64,000 nucleotides of DNA from Porphyrobacter sp. CACIAM 03H1 (GCF_002215495.1 NZ_CP021378.1:186001-250000), one strand, 5' to 3'. Positions 32,400-43,400 are shown, counted from the stretch's first letter. The notes: generated from the letters alone by a model not told the origin. Program-made: numbers and translations.

Positions 32400-33755
32400 T
32401 TAGTTGTAGGCGCGCTCCCCGTGTTCGGAGATGTCGAGGCCGTTGACTTCGCTTTCCTCGTCCACACGCAGGCCGGTGACGGCCTTGGCGATGAAGATCG
32501 CGATGGCGGTGCCGACCGCGGCGAGGGCGATGGTGAAGGCCGAGGCGAAGGCCTGGACGCCGAGCTGGGAGACCATGTCGTAGTCCTCGCCGCCCGGGCC
32601 GCCCAGACCGGGGGCGTAGACGATGGCGGTGCCGATCGCGCCGACGATGCCGCCCACCCCGTGGATGCCGAAAGCGTCGAGCGCATCGTCATAGCCGAGC
32701 GCCGGCTTCACCTTGGCGACGAAGAAGTAGCAGACGATCGAGGCGACCGCGCCGAGCAGGATCGCGCCGAAGGGGCCCGAGTTGCCCGCCGCCGGGGTCA
32801 CCGCGACGAGGCCGGCAATCACGCCCGAGCAGAAGCCCAGCGCCGAACCCTTGTGGCCCATGGCCCGCTCGGTCAGCATCCAGAAGAGGCCGCCCGCCGC
32901 CGTGGCAACGAAGGAGTTGATCATCGCCAACGCAGCCGAGCCGTTGGCCTCCAGCGCCGAACCGGCGTTGAAGCCGAACCAGCCCACCCACAGCAGGCCC
33001 GTGCCGACCATGGTCAGCGTCAGGCTGTGCGGCGGCATCGGCTCGTTGGGATAGCCGCGGCGCTTGCCGAGGATGAAGGCCGCGACCAGCGCCGAGATGC
33101 CGGCGTTGATGTGCACCACCGTGCCGCCGGCGAAATCGAGCGCGCCCATCGCGAAGAAGAAGCCGCGCGCTTCCCACACCATGTGGGCAATCGGGAAGTA
33201 GACGATCGTCAGCCAGACCAGCGTGAACACCATCGTGGCCGAGAACTTCATCCGCTCCACCACCGATCCCAGCACCAGCGCGGCGGTGATCGCGGCGAAG
33301 GTCATCTGGAAGCTGATGAAGATGTATTCGCTGATGACCTCGTCGGTGAAGGTCGCCGCGGTCGAATCCGGAGTGACCCCGGCGAGGAAGAACTTGCCCC
33401 AGCTGATCCATTCGTTGCCTTCGGGACCGAAGGCGAGGCCGTAGCCCCACATCACCCACACCAGCATCGCCAGCGAGGCGGCCGCGCCGATCTGGGTCAT
33501 GGTCGAGAGCATGTTCTTCGAGCGGGTGAGGCCGCCGTAGAACAGCGCGAGGCCAGGCAGGATCATCAGCAGCACGAGGACGGTCGCCGTCATCATGAAG
33601 CCGTTGTTGCCGGGGTTCGGCACGGCGGGCGCGGCCTGGGCCACTTCGGCGACGACTTCGGCCACCTCGGCCGCGGGAGCAGCAGCGAGCGCGGGCGCGG
33701 CCAGCAGCACAGCCCCCGTCATGAAGGCTGCGGTGTTAACGAGAAAACGCTTCAT
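32400..33755 (-). CDS. amtB: Ammonium transporter
   Basis: 451 residues. An N-terminal signal-like segment rich in alanine is followed by eleven membrane helices. Family motifs are FYGGLTRSKNMLSTM near residue 75, the pore histidine region GGTVVHINAGISALV and AFGIHGVGGIVGAIGTA near the C-terminus. It conducts ammonium/ammonia across the inner membrane. It follows glnK by twelve bases; when nitrogen is plentiful the PII protein binds and blocks the channel. Expression is expected from the sigma-54 promoter at 34151-34166. Confidence 0.95.
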   Translation of the reverse strand: MKRFLVNTAAFMTGAVLLAAPALAAAPAAEVAEVVAEVAQAAPAVPNPGNNGFMMTATVLVLLMILPGLALFYGGLTRSKNMLSTMTQIGAAASLAMLVWVMWGYGLAFGPEGNEWISWGKFFLAGVTPDSTAATFTDEVISEYIFISFQMTFAAITAALVLGSVVERMKFSATMVFTLVWLTIVYFPIAHMVWEARGFFFAMGALDFAGGTVVHINAGISALVAAFILGKRRGYPNEPMPPHSLTLTMVGTGLLWVGWFGFNAGSALEANGSAALAMINSFVATAAGGLFWMLTERAMGHKGSALGFCSGVIAGLVAVTPAAGNSGPFGAILLGAVASIVCYFFVAKVKPALGYDDALDAFGIHGVGGIVGAIGTAIVYAPGLGGPGGEDYDMVSQLGVQAFASAFTIALAAVGTAIAIFIAKAVTGLRVDEESEVNGLDISEHGERAYN

Positions 33756-33767
33756 GGACTTGCCCCC

Positions 33768-34196
<429 letters not shown>

Positions 34197-34288
34197 TCAG
34201 CGCGTTTCTTCGCACCTGCGGTAGAATACGTGCCTAATTTTTCATCATGTGATTAACTTATGAGCAAGTTTGGCGACGAACTGCGCCG

Positions 34289-34852
34289 CTAGCCCTCGGC
34301 GTCGGCGATGAACCTGTCGGTGGCGCGGGTCGGAAGGCCGTCGATGCTGCGCGTGCGTGCGGCCATCTTCGCCGTCCATGCCGCCGGATCGGACTGGCGG
34401 TGCGCTTTCTTCAGCGTCTCGCGTTCGCCCTCGAGCGTCATGAAGGGCACGCCCCAGCCGCAGGAGGACTGCACGCTTTCGACCGCGATGTCGAAGATCT
34501 GGCGGGTGCCGGCGATCATGGTGAAATGGCCGGCGAGCTCATCCCAGCCCGCGTCCTGCGGGAGGACGGGCGCCCCCCGCCCGTAGATCCGCAGGATCAG
34601 GGCCGGCTGCCGGAAGTTGCAGAACATCACCGTGATGCGCCCGTCCGCGGCAAGGTGGGCATGGGTCTCGTTCCCCGACCCGCCGAGGTCGAGATAGGCG
34701 ACCCGGTCCGGCGCGATCACGCGGAAGGCGTCATAGCCCTTGGGGCTGAGGTTGATCCGGCCCTCGGCCGCCGCTGTCGCCACGAAGAACACCGGCTGGG
34801 CGGCGATCATGGCGATGTGCTTCTCGGTGAGCGTGTCGGTGAAATCGGCCAT
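34289..34852 (-). CDS. Pyridoxamine-5'-phosphate-oxidase-family FMN-binding protein
   Basis: 187 residues of the split-barrel flavin-binding superfamily: FFVATAAAEGRINLSPKGYDAF near the N-terminus, AYLDLGGSGNETHAHL, then ITVMFCNFRQPALILRIYGRG. It lacks the specific pyridoxine-oxidase C-terminus, so it is probably a general flavin or F420-like reductase; true substrate unknown. Cytosolic. A plausible -10 hexamer TATAAT on the minus strand lies at 35026-35031, about 170 bases upstream. Confidence 0.8.
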   Translation of the reverse strand: MADFTDTLTEKHIAMIAAQPVFFVATAAAEGRINLSPKGYDAFRVIAPDRVAYLDLGGSGNETHAHLAADGRITVMFCNFRQPALILRIYGRGAPVLPQDAGWDELAGHFTMIAGTRQIFDIAVESVQSSCGWGVPFMTLEGERETLKKAHRQSDPAAWTAKMAARTRSIDGLPTRATDRFIADAEG

Positions 34853-35093
34853 GCGAACCCTCCTCGCGCCAGCTCTAGCACAGGTGCGCGGACGCGACAG
34901 GAGCCTTTCCTACAGCGGCCGGGGCGCGTTAGGCTGCGCGTGGCTCTTTCGCATTGTCGACGCCCCGGCAGGACACGCAATCGCCGTGCACAGTGTCAAC
35001 TTCGGTTTTGCGCCCTATCACACTGAATTATAGAGAAAATTCCTGTAGGATTACGAAGTTTACAGTGTCAACTTTGTAAACTTCGCGGGGCCC
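34853..35093. repeat. Intergenic region with hairpin and a 13-base direct repeat
   Basis: No gene. ACAGTGTCAACTT occurs at 34990-35002 and again at 35062-35074. The second copy forms the loop of a perfect 10-bp stem, CGAAGTTTAC (35054-35063) and GTAAACTTCG (35076-35085). The region is AT-rich for this genome. Possibly the 3' end of the hydrolase transcript plus regulatory sites for the downstream oxidase-family gene. Confidence 0.6.
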
Positions 35094-35963
35094 TTACAGG
35101 AAATCGCGCAAGGTCGCGATGAAGCGGTCGAACTGGTCGTGGTGGAGCCAGTGGCCCGCCTTCTCGAACTCGATCACCCTCGCGGTGTTGAAGTGGGCGA
35201 TCCGTCCGTCCCTCTCCGGGTTGGAAGCCCAGGAGTCCGCCCCGTAGAGCAGCAGCGTCGGGCAGGTGATGGCTCCCCACAACTGCTCGATGAACTCGTC
35301 GCCGATGTCCTCGACCGGCCAGACATTGAGATGCGGATCGAACTTCCAGCTATAGGTGCCGTCTTCGTTGCGGTTGACCCCGTGGACGGTGAGGTGGCGG
35401 GCCTGATCCTCGGTGAGGTAGGCGTTTTCCTCGATCATGCGGGCGAAGGCGGCCTCGATGCTCTCGTATTTGCGCGGGGTGCGCCCGGCGGCCTTGCGCT
35501 TCTTCTCGATCCATTCGGCGAGGCGTTCGGGATAGGGCTGGCTGCGCTGCTTCTCGCGCCATTCGGGCGAGGGGCCGAGACCCTCGATCGCGACGAGCTT
35601 CGTCACCATGTCGGGAAAGGCCCCGGCATAGCGCAGCGCGACGTTCCCGCCCATCGAATGCGCCACCATCCTGACCGGCCCGACACCGAGCTGGTGGATC
35701 AGCTGGGCAAGATCGTAGACCATGTCGGCGGCGGAATAGACCCCGTCCGATACCCAGTCGGAATCGCCATGCCCGCGGTGGTCCATGGCGATGACATGGT
35801 AGTCCTCGCGCAGCGCCTCGGCGGTCCAGTCCCAGCTGCGGGCATGGTCGCGCCCGCCATGCACGAGCACCAGCGGCGGCTTTCCGCGCCCGCCCCAGTC
35901 GAGGTAGTTGAGGCGAAGGCGCTGGGAGATGAAGGTCTGCGAGGTCGGGCCGGCGGTCTGCAT
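35094..35963 (-). CDS. Alpha/beta hydrolase
   Basis: 289 residues of the alpha/beta-hydrolase fold. The oxyanion region is LVLVHGGRDHARSWDW, the nucleophile elbow MVAHSMGGNVALRY with the serine near residue 105, an acid expected in LLLYGADSW, and the histidine in FEKAGHWLHHD. Probably an esterase or haloalkane/epoxide-hydrolase relative; substrate unknown. The ATG at 35963 is preferred; a TTG twelve codons upstream falls in a palindromic patch. Confidence 0.85.
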   Translation of the reverse strand: MQTAGPTSQTFISQRLRLNYLDWGGRGKPPLVLVHGGRDHARSWDWTAEALREDYHVIAMDHRGHGDSDWVSDGVYSAADMVYDLAQLIHQLGVGPVRMVAHSMGGNVALRYAGAFPDMVTKLVAIEGLGPSPEWREKQRSQPYPERLAEWIEKKRKAAGRTPRKYESIEAAFARMIEENAYLTEDQARHLTVHGVNRNEDGTYSWKFDPHLNVWPVEDIGDEFIEQLWGAITCPTLLLYGADSWASNPERDGRIAHFNTARVIEFEKAGHWLHHDQFDRFIATLRDFL

Positions 35964-36012
35964 GGATGATGCTTTGGCCAAAGCTTGCGCTTTGGGCAAG
36001 TCACCCGCGCTC

Positions 36013-36076
36013 CCGTTGGAGTCGAGCGCAGTCGAGACACCCCGATCAAGCCTCTCGACTTCGCTCGAGGCGAACG
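36013..36076. repeat. Dispersed palindromic repeat (sphingomonad type)
   Basis: Contains GTCGAGCGCAGTCGAGACAC and CTCGACTTCGCTCGAGGCG, two related hairpin units in inverse arrangement ending in AACGGGGG. This motif family is frequent between genes in sphingomonad-type genomes. It lies between prfC and the hydrolase gene. Confidence 0.6.
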
Positions 36077-36086
36077 GGGGCGGGTT

Positions 36087-37607
36087 CTACCGTTCCTTCG
36101 TGGCCGAGAAGGTCAGCTCCGGGTTCTTCTCCACCTGGTAGCTCACGTCCCACGGGCTCTTGGCCATGAACACGAGGTCCCCGTCGCGGTCCTTGGCGAG
36201 GTTGGCGCGGTTGAAGCTGGCGAAGCCGTCCAGCGCCTTGGCGTCTCCCTTGATCCAGCGCGCGGTGGCAAAGGGCGACGGTTCGAGCGCGGCTTCGACC
36301 TTGTATTCCGCCTCGAGCCGGCTGATCAGCACCTCGAGCTGAAGCTGGCCGACCACGCCGACGATGTGGGCGGAGCCGATCTCGGGGTAGAAGACCTGGA
36401 TCACGCCCTCCTCCGACAGGTCGTCGAGAGCCTTCCGCAGCTGCTTTGTCTTGGTCGGGTCCTTGAGCTGGACGCGGCGCAGGATTTCGGGCGCGAAGTT
36501 GGGCAGGCCCGTGAAGCGGACCTGGTTGCGCTCGGAAAGGGTATCGCCCACCCGCAGGGTGCCGTGGTTGGGAATGCCGATGATGTCACCCGCCTCGGCC
36601 GTGTCGGCAAGCTCGCGGTCCTGCGCGAAGAACAGGATCGGCGAGTGGACCGCGATGGGCTTGCCCAGCCCGCTCGGCGTCAGCTTCATTCCCCGTTTGA
36701 AGGTGCCCGAAACCTGCCGCATGAAGGCGATGCGGTCGCGGTGATTGGGGTCCATGTTGGCCTGGACCTTGAAGATGAAGCCGGTGACCTCGTCGCGCTC
36801 CGGGCTGATCTGCTCCTCGCCCGCCGGCTGGGGGCGCGGCGGGGGCGCGAAGCGGGCGATGGCGTCGATCAGCTCGGTGACGCCGAAGTTCTTGAGCGCC
36901 GATCCGAAGTAGACCGGGGTGAGGTCGCCGTGGCGGAAGGCCTCGAGGTCGAATTCCGGATAGCCGCCGCGCGCCAGCTCGATCTCGTCGGCGAAGCGCT
37001 GGGGGATCGCCGCGGTGTCGCGGGTGCCGAGGAACTCGCGGCTCGGCCCCTCGGGACGGCTGACGGTCTCGGTGGCGAAATCGAGCAGGCCCTCGAACTC
37101 GCCGCCCATGCCGATGGGCCACATCTGCGGCGAGACGTCGAGCGCCAGCATGTCGGCGACCTCGTCCAGCGTCTCGAAGGGGTCGCGGCCCTCGCGGTCG
37201 ACCTTGTTGACGAAGGTCAGGATCGGGACGGAGCGCAACCGGCACACCTCGAACAGCTTGCGGGTCTGCGGCTCGATGCCCTTGGCGGCGTCGATCACCA
37301 TCACCGCGCTGTCGACGGCGGTCAGCGTGCGGTAGGTGTCCTCGGAAAAGTCCTCGTGACCCGGCGTGTCGAGCAGGTTGAAGACGATCCCGTCCTTCTG
37401 GAAGGTCATCACCGAGGACGTGACCGAGATCCCGCGCTGCTGCTCGATCTTCATCCAGTCCGACCGCGCCCGCCGCGCCGCCCCGCGCGCCTTGACCTCG
37501 CCCGCAAGGTGGATCGCGCCGCCCTGGAGCAGCAGCTTCTCGGTCAGTGTAGTCTTCCCTGCGTCAGGGTGCGAGATGATCGCGAAGGTGCGGCGATTGG
37601 AGGTCAC
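36087..37607 (-). CDS. prfC: Peptide chain release factor 3
   Basis: 506 residues. A GTPase that recycles RF1/RF2 from ribosomes. G-motifs: ISHPDAGKTTLTEKLLLQ (P-loop), LDTPGHEDFSEDTYR and FVNKVDREGRDPFE; the EF-Tu-like beta-barrel domain and an EF-G-like C-terminus follow. The start is a GTG at 37607 whose GTGA overlaps the stop of the SDR gene, so translation is coupled; the frame is open further but only as antisense. It closes the pheS-pheT-SDR-prfC operon. Confidence 0.93.
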   Translation of the reverse strand: MTSNRRTFAIISHPDAGKTTLTEKLLLQGGAIHLAGEVKARGAARRARSDWMKIEQQRGISVTSSVMTFQKDGIVFNLLDTPGHEDFSEDTYRTLTAVDSAVMVIDAAKGIEPQTRKLFEVCRLRSVPILTFVNKVDREGRDPFETLDEVADMLALDVSPQMWPIGMGGEFEGLLDFATETVSRPEGPSREFLGTRDTAAIPQRFADEIELARGGYPEFDLEAFRHGDLTPVYFGSALKNFGVTELIDAIARFAPPPRPQPAGEEQISPERDEVTGFIFKVQANMDPNHRDRIAFMRQVSGTFKRGMKLTPSGLGKPIAVHSPILFFAQDRELADTAEAGDIIGIPNHGTLRVGDTLSERNQVRFTGLPNFAPEILRRVQLKDPTKTKQLRKALDDLSEEGVIQVFYPEIGSAHIVGVVGQLQLEVLISRLEAEYKVEAALEPSPFATARWIKGDAKALDGFASFNRANLAKDRDGDLVFMAKSPWDVSYQVEKNPELTFSATKER

Positions 37608-38356
37608 TGGTTGTCGCGTGCGACGCGGAAGCCCGCGAAGTCCTGGTTGACCGGCATCAGCTCGATCCGGTTGATGTTGAGATGCGGCGGGAGGCTGGCG
37701 ATCCAGCCGATGGTATCGGCGATGTCCTCGCCGGTCATTGGGTTGACGCCGGCATAGAGCTTGTCGCTGGCTTCCTGGCTGCCGGTGCGCACGAGGGTGA
37801 ACTCGGTCTCGACCATCCCCGGCTCGATGCTGGTCACGCGCACACCGGTGCCGTGGAGGTCCGCGCGCAGAGCAAGCGTGAAGTGGTTCACGAAGGCCTT
37901 GGACCCGGCATAGACGTTGCCGCCCGGATAGATGTAGCTCCCCGCGACCGAGCCAATGGCGATGATCGCGCCCTTGCGCTCGATCAGGCCGGGGAGCAGC
38001 TTGCGGGTCAGCACCACCATTGCGGTGATGTTGGTGTCGATCATCGTCTGCCAGTCGTCGAGACTGGCGTTCTGGGCGGGCGACAGCCCTTGCGCGAGGC
38101 CGGCGTTGTTGACCAGCAGGTCGATCTCGCGGAAGGCCTCGGGGAGCGAAGCCAGCGCGGCATCGAGCGCGGCCGTGTCCCGCACGTCGAAGCAAAGGGC
38201 ATGGACCTTGTCCGCGCCCAGCTCCGCGACCAGCGCGTCGAGCCGCTCCTGCCGCCGTCCGGTGGCGACGCAGCGCCAGCCGTCCGCGACGAGGCGGCGC
38301 ACGGTGGCAAGGCCGATCCCGGCGGTGGCACCGGTCACGAAAGCAGTTCTGGTCAT
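37604..38356 (-). CDS. SDR-family oxidoreductase (YdfG-like)
   Basis: 250 residues of the classical SDR family closest to YdfG-type 3-hydroxy-acid dehydrogenases: FVTGATAGIGLATVRRL, NNAGLAQG, the active-site GSVAGSYIYPGGNVYAGSKAF and the family's EPGMVETEFTLVR stretch. NADP preference is suggested by ATGRRQERL. It overlaps pheT by four bases and prfC by four bases, so it is locked into a translation-gene operon despite a metabolic role. Confidence 0.87.
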   Translation of the reverse strand: MTRTAFVTGATAGIGLATVRRLVADGWRCVATGRRQERLDALVAELGADKVHALCFDVRDTAALDAALASLPEAFREIDLLVNNAGLAQGLSPAQNASLDDWQTMIDTNITAMVVLTRKLLPGLIERKGAIIAIGSVAGSYIYPGGNVYAGSKAFVNHFTLALRADLHGTGVRVTSIEPGMVETEFTLVRTGSQEASDKLYAGVNPMTGEDIADTIGWIASLPPHLNINRIELMPVNQDFAGFRVARDNQ

Positions 38357-40743
38357 CCGCGCAGCTCCCCGCCCAGCTTGGTGGCGGCGGCGACAACCTT
38401 ATCGGCGATGGCCTTGAGGTCGGCGTCCTTGAAAGAAGTCTCGCCCGGCTGGAGGGTGACTTCGACGGCGATGGACTTCTTGCCTTCCGGCACGCCCTGC
38501 CCGGCAAAGACGTCGAACACGCGCACGGCGGTGATGAACCCCTTGTCCGCACCCTGCACCGCGCGCACGAGGTCGCCCGCCGCCAGCGTTGCCGGGACGA
38601 GGAAGGCGAAATCGCGGGTCACGGCCTGCAATGCCGGCGGCGTGAAGCCCGGACGCGCGAAGGCCGCGCCCTTCTTCGCCGGGATCGCGTCGAGGAACAG
38701 CTCGACCGCGGCGATGGGCCCGTCGGCGTCGAAGGCCTTGAGCGTCGCCGGATGCACCATCCCGAAGCGCGCCAGCACGACCTTGGGGCCGAGGCGCAGC
38801 GTCGCCGACTGGCCGGGGTGGAACTGCGGTCCCGCCTCGCCCATCACCATCAGGTTCGCCACCGGAGCCCCGGCGGCTTCGAGCAGCTGGAGCGCGAGCG
38901 CCTTGGCGTCATAGGCGTCGAAGCTCTTGGCCTTGCCGCTCTGCCAGCCGCGCGGGATCTTCTCGCCCGCGAGCACGATGCCGAGCGTCGGCTTTTCGTC
39001 GCTGAGGCCATCGGTCCCGCGGAAATAGCGCCGCCCGATCTCGAAAAGGCGCGAGGAGGCCGCGCCGCGATCGGCGTTGCGCTTGGCCGCCATGAGGAGG
39101 CCCGGAAGCAGCGAGGGGCGCATCGCCTTCATGTCCTCGCTGATCGGATTGGCGAGCACCCAGGGGGTGTCGTTGCCGTCGGAGAAGTGGTTCGCGGCCC
39201 ATTCAGGCAGGAAGGACCACGTGACCGCCTCGTTGAGGCCGCTGGCGGCAGCGGCACGGCGCAGGCCGCGCTCAAGCTTCTGCTGCGAGGTGGCGGTCGG
39301 CCGGGCGACACCCTCGACACGCGGAAGCGCGACGCTCGCCACCTTGTCGAGGCCATGGATGCGCACGACTTCCTCGACCAGATCGGCCGGGCCTTCGATG
39401 TCGTGGCGGCGCAGCGGGCAGGTGACCTGCCAGTCCGCGCCGACGCTGAAACCGAGGCTTTCGAGGATGCGCTTCTGTTCGCCCTCGGGCACCTCCACAC
39501 CGCCGAGGCGGGTGGTAAGGACCGGGTCGAAGGCGACGACCTTGGCCTGCGACGGGGGCGAACCGGCGCGCACCGCCTCGCTCGGCGTGCCGCCTGCAAG
39601 TTCCACGATCAGGCCGGTCAGCAGGTCGAGACCCGTGTCCAGAAACTCAGGGTCGACGCCCCGCTCGAAACGGGTGCGGGCGTCGCTCGACAGGCCCAGC
39701 TTGCGCCCGGTCGCACCGATGCGCGCGGGATCGAAATAGGCGATTTCGAGCAGCACGTCGGTGGTCTCGTCCGAGACACCCGAATGTTCCCCGCCCATGA
39801 TCCCGGCGATGTCGTGCACGCCCGCATCATCGGCGATCACGACCATTTCGCTGTCGAGCGTGTAGGTCTTCTCGTTCAATGCCAGCACCTGCTCGCCGTC
39901 CTTGGCGCGGCGGGCCACCACCGCGCCCGAAAGCTTGGCAAGATCGTAGGCGTGCGCCGGACGTCCGAAGCCGAGCATCAGGTAGTTGGTGAGGTCCACC
40001 AGCAGCGAGATCGGGCGCTGGCCCGCGCTCTTGAGGCGCGCTTGGAGCCAGTCGGGCGAGGGGCCATTGCGCACCCCCTTCACCACCCGCCCATAGAACG
40101 CCGGGCAGCCCTGCGGATCGTCGGTGCGGATATCGACCGGGCACGCGCCGCTCGCCGTGAAGGCGGGCATGGCGACCGGCTTCAGCGTCCCCAGACCCTT
40201 CGCCGCCAGATCGCGGGCGATGCCGTAGACGCCCATGCAATCGGGGCGGTTGGGGGTCACGGCGACCTCGATCACAGGGTCGGAGCCGTGGTAGTCGGCA
40301 AAGCTGGTGCCGAGGGGCGCATCGTCGGGCAGTTCGATGATCCCGTCGTGATCGTCGCCCAGTTCGAGCTCCCGGGTCGAGCACATCATGCCGTTGCTCT
40401 CGACCCCGCGGATCGCGCTCTTGCGCAGCACCATGCCGTTGGCGGGCACGATCGCGCCGGGCAGGCCCAGCACGCCCTTCATCCCGGCGCGGGCATTGGG
40501 CGCGCCGCAGACGACTTGCAGCGGCTCGCCCTCGCCCGTGTCGACCGTCAGCACCTGGAGCTTGTCGGCATCCGGATGGCGCGCGGCGGTCAGCACCTTG
40601 GCGACGCGGAAACCGGCGAGCTTCTCCGCCGGGTCCTCCACCCCCTCGACCTCGAGGCCGATGGCGTTGAGCGCGTCGCAGATCTCCGCGACGGTGGCGT
40701 CGGTTTCAAGGTAGTCCTTGAGCCAGGTCAGCGAGAACTTCAT
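38353..40743 (-). CDS. pheT: Phenylalanine-tRNA ligase, beta subunit
   Basis: 796 residues. Begins [20 protein letters not shown], with the EMAP-like tRNA-binding domain ([21 protein letters not shown]), the B5 and B3/4 editing region, and the C-terminal anticodon-binding FDX domain (FPAKVV-like [19 protein letters not shown]). The ATG at 40743 overlaps the pheS stop (ATGA). Together with PheS it forms the alpha2beta2 enzyme that charges tRNA-Phe. Confidence 0.96.
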   Translation of the reverse strand: MKFSLTWLKDYLETDATVAEICDALNAIGLEVEGVEDPAEKLAGFRVAKVLTAARHPDADKLQVLTVDTGEGEPLQVVCGAPNARAGMKGVLGLPGAIVPANGMVLRKSAIRGVESNGMMCSTRELELGDDHDGIIELPDDAPLGTSFADYHGSDPVIEVAVTPNRPDCMGVYGIARDLAAKGLGTLKPVAMPAFTASGACPVDIRTDDPQGCPAFYGRVVKGVRNGPSPDWLQARLKSAGQRPISLLVDLTNYLMLGFGRPAHAYDLAKLSGAVVARRAKDGEQVLALNEKTYTLDSEMVVIADDAGVHDIAGIMGGEHSGVSDETTDVLLEIAYFDPARIGATGRKLGLSSDARTRFERGVDPEFLDTGLDLLTGLIVELAGGTPSEAVRAGSPPSQAKVVAFDPVLTTRLGGVEVPEGEQKRILESLGFSVGADWQVTCPLRRHDIEGPADLVEEVVRIHGLDKVASVALPRVEGVARPTATSQQKLERGLRRAAAASGLNEAVTWSFLPEWAANHFSDGNDTPWVLANPISEDMKAMRPSLLPGLLMAAKRNADRGAASSRLFEIGRRYFRGTDGLSDEKPTLGIVLAGEKIPRGWQSGKAKSFDAYDAKALALQLLEAAGAPVANLMVMGEAGPQFHPGQSATLRLGPKVVLARFGMVHPATLKAFDADGPIAAVELFLDAIPAKKGAAFARPGFTPPALQAVTRDFAFLVPATLAAGDLVRAVQGADKGFITAVRVFDVFAGQGVPEGKKSIAVEVTLQPGETSFKDADLKAIADKVVAAATKLGGELRG

Positions 40744-41840
40744 GCACGCGCTCCCACGCCGGCGGACAAGGTGGGCTGGTCGAAGGGCGAGAAGCCGTAA
40801 TGCGCCAGCCAGCGCGGATCGCCGTCGAAGAAGGCGCGCAGGTCGTTCATCCCGTATTTGAGCATCGCGATGCGGTCGATCCCGAGGCCGAAGGCGAAGC
40901 CCTGCCACTCCTGCGGGTCGAGCCCGCCGGCGGCGAGAACGCGCGGGTTCATCATCCCGCTGCCGCCCAACTCCATCCACGCATGGCCCGGCGCATCGCC
41001 GTGCCCGCCGACGACCCGGCGGCCACCCTCGTTCGAGTAGCCCACGTCGACTTCGACGCTCGGTTCGGTGAAGGGGAAGTAGGAGGGCCGCAGGCGCAGC
41101 ACGATGTCCTCGCGCTCGAAAAAGGCCTTGAAGAAGGTCTCCAGCGTCCACTTGAGGTGGCCGAGATGGATGCCCTTGTCGATCACCATGCCTTCGACCT
41201 GGTGGAACATCGGGGTGTGGGTCGCGTCGCTGTCGGAACGATAGACGCGACCCGGGGCGATCACGCGGATCGGGGCGCCCTGCTGGATCATCGCGCGGAC
41301 CTGCACCGGCGAGGTGTGGGTGCGCAGGAGGATGTCCTTCCCGTCCGCCGTCTTGTCCGGGAAATAGAACGTGTCATGCATCGCCCGCGCCGGGTGAGTC
41401 TCGTCCATGTTAAGCGCGGTGAAGTTGTGCCAGTCGTCCTCGATCTCCGGGCCGGTGGCGACCGCGAAGCCGAGGTCGGCGAAGATCTCGACGAGCTCGT
41501 CCATGACCTGCGAGACGGGGTGCACCGAACCCTTGGGAGCGACCTGTGCCGGAAGCGTCAGGTCCACCGTCTCGCGCGCCAGCTGCTCCTCGAGCGCGGC
41601 GGCTTCGAGCGCGGCCTTCTTGGCGTCGAGCGCCTCGGCAATGCTCGCGCGGGCCGACTGGATCGCAGGCGCGGCGGCGGTCCGCTCCTCGGGGCTCATG
41701 CCGCCCAGGGTCTTGAGGGCGAGGCTCACCCAGCCCTTCTTGCCGAGCGTTTCGAGCCGCTCGGCCTCGAGCGCATCGAGGCTGTCAGCCGCCGCGATCG
41801 CGGCGAGCGCGGCCTGTGTCTGGGATGTGATGTCGGTCAT
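40740..41840 (-). CDS. pheS: Phenylalanine-tRNA ligase, alpha subunit
   Basis: 366 residues. A class-II synthetase catalytic subunit: N-terminal coiled coil, then motif 2 region [26 protein letters not shown] and motif 3 [20 protein letters not shown]. The ATG at 41840 gives the MTDITSQ start; the frame is open slightly further. First gene of the coupled operon with pheT, the SDR and prfC. No phenylalanine leader peptide was recognised upstream. Confidence 0.96.
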   Translation of the reverse strand: MTDITSQTQAALAAIAAADSLDALEAERLETLGKKGWVSLALKTLGGMSPEERTAAAPAIQSARASIAEALDAKKAALEAAALEEQLARETVDLTLPAQVAPKGSVHPVSQVMDELVEIFADLGFAVATGPEIEDDWHNFTALNMDETHPARAMHDTFYFPDKTADGKDILLRTHTSPVQVRAMIQQGAPIRVIAPGRVYRSDSDATHTPMFHQVEGMVIDKGIHLGHLKWTLETFFKAFFEREDIVLRLRPSYFPFTEPSVEVDVGYSNEGGRRVVGGHGDAPGHAWMELGGSGMMNPRVLAAGGLDPQEWQGFAFGLGIDRIAMLKYGMNDLRAFFDGDPRWLAHYGFSPFDQPTLSAGVGARA

Positions 41841-41931
41841 GGTTTTCGAATGGTCTGCCCGCGGGATTTCGCCGCCGCCCGCTAGCGGCAAATCGCCCGG
41901 ATTGCAAAGCGCCAGTGCCGCGCCGGCGCGG

Positions 41932-42861
41932 TCAGCGCGGCGTCGGGGGCGGCGGCGGGTCGAGCGTCTGCGCCGCGCTTCCCCAGACCCGCGCGCGGGC
42001 CTCCATGAACGAGGTCAGGATCGGATGGTCGAGCGCGGCATATTCGCTCGGGTTCATGGTCATGAACTCGCGGAACTCGCGGGTGAACTGTGCCTGGTCG
42101 TGGTAGTGGGCATCCATCGCCTCGGTCCAGCGGGTGCCGCGGTGGAGCATGAAGGTCGTCAGGCTGCGCATGAATCGCTGACGGCGCATCAGCAGCTTGG
42201 GCGAGAAGCCGAAATAGCGCGCGCAGATCCGCTCAAGCGTGCGGATGCTCATCGCGCAGGCGTCTGCCAGATCGTGGACCGAGGCGTGATCGCCGCTCAC
42301 CAGCCCGGCGTGGACGCGCGCAATGCGCGGCTCGTCGCGGTTGCGGCGCATCGCGGCGGTCATGGCGGCGACGATCGCGTCATATTGCTCGTCGAGCGTT
42401 GCCTCGGGGTCGCACAGCACCTCGGTGAGACCTGCGAAATGGGCGAAAGCCGGGTGCGCGGCGCCGTCGCAGACGATGTTCGCGCAGGCGCTCGCATCGG
42501 CATTGAAGAACCGGGCCCAGCCCAGCGGGAGGAAGCCCACACCCCACATCCGCACCGGGCCCAGCGCAAAGCGGCAGGGCAGCGCGCTCGGCCCGGTGCC
42601 GACGAAACGCGCGCCGCTCACCCGGCTTGCGGCGATTTCAGCCTCAGGCGCTGTGCCGCAGAAGAAGCGGATGTTGGCCCATTCGGGCTGAAGGTAATCG
42701 GCCACCCGCGCCGCGCCTTCGGGAAGGTCGAGCGTCAGGTGATAGAAGGTCGTGAAGCAGCCCGCGAACTCGGGCGGCGGTTCGCGGAACTCGGCCGAGA
42801 GCCGATAGGCCTGAAGCGACGCAAAGCGCCGCGCGGCACGCTGGTTATCTCCATCCCCCAT
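41932..42861 (-). CDS. AraC-family transcriptional regulator
   Basis: 309 residues. The C-terminal half has two helix-turn-helix motifs: [34 protein letters not shown] and ...[23 protein letters not shown], the AraC signature. The N-terminal part is an unassigned effector domain ([19 protein letters not shown]). The last residues are proline-rich. Its target genes cannot be told; none of the adjacent genes looks like an obvious partner. Confidence 0.88.
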   Translation of the reverse strand: MGDGDNQRAARRFASLQAYRLSAEFREPPPEFAGCFTTFYHLTLDLPEGAARVADYLQPEWANIRFFCGTAPEAEIAASRVSGARFVGTGPSALPCRFALGPVRMWGVGFLPLGWARFFNADASACANIVCDGAAHPAFAHFAGLTEVLCDPEATLDEQYDAIVAAMTAAMRRNRDEPRIARVHAGLVSGDHASVHDLADACAMSIRTLERICARYFGFSPKLLMRRQRFMRSLTTFMLHRGTRWTEAMDAHYHDQAQFTREFREFMTMNPSEYAALDHPILTSFMEARARVWGSAAQTLDPPPPPTPR

Positions 42862-42928
42862 GGGTGCAGATAGCCGCAGTTGGCGCAGTTATACAAGAGG
42901 CGTGACGGGTTTCTACAAGGCGCACGCG

Positions 42929-42962
42929 AAAGGGGCAGGCTCCCGGCGGGAACCTGCCCCTG
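42929..42962 (-). terminator. Terminator of rpmI-rplT
   Basis: GGGGCAGG (42932-42939) and CCTGCCCC (42953-42960) form the core of a long GC stem; on the minus strand it is followed by TTT. It lies 33 bases after the rplT stop. Confidence 0.75.
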
Positions 42963-42993
42963 ATCTGCGTGCCGGGCCGGAGCCGCGGAAGGC

Positions 42994-43353
42994 TTACGCC
43001 GGCAGAGCCGCCTTCGCCTGCTGGATCACGGCCTTGAAGGCGCCGCCTTCGTTCATGGCGAGATCGGCCATTGCCTTGCGGTCGAGCTCGATGCCGGCCA
43101 GCTTGATGCCGTGCATGAACTGCGAATAGGTCAGGCCTTCCATACGGACGGCAGCGTTGATGCGCTGGATCCAGAGAGCACGGAAGGTCCGCTTCTTCAC
43201 CTTGCGGTCGCGGTAGGCGTACTGCCCGGCCTTCTCGACCGCCTGACGAGCGATGCGGATGGTGTTCTTGCGGCGACCGCGATAGCCCTTGGCCTGGTCC
43301 AGAATCCGCTTGTGCTTGGCGCGGGTGGTAACACCCCTTTTGACGCGTGCCAT
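42994..43353 (-). CDS. rplT: 50S ribosomal protein L20
   Basis: 119 residues, beginning [20 protein letters not shown] and very basic in its N-terminal tail, with the RNA-binding helix [20 protein letters not shown] universal bacterial protein that binds 23S rRNA and can repress its own operon. It is preceded by rpmI after 47 bases; infC, the usual neighbour, is not next to them here. Confidence 0.97.
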   Translation of the reverse strand: MARVKRGVTTRAKHKRILDQAKGYRGRRKNTIRIARQAVEKAGQYAYRDRKVKKRTFRALWIQRINAAVRMEGLTYSQFMHGIKLAGIELDRKAMADLAMNEGGAFKAVIQQAKAALPA

Positions 43354-43400
43354 ATCAGTATATCCTTATCTTGAGATGTCGGGGCCGATGGCCGCTCGCA

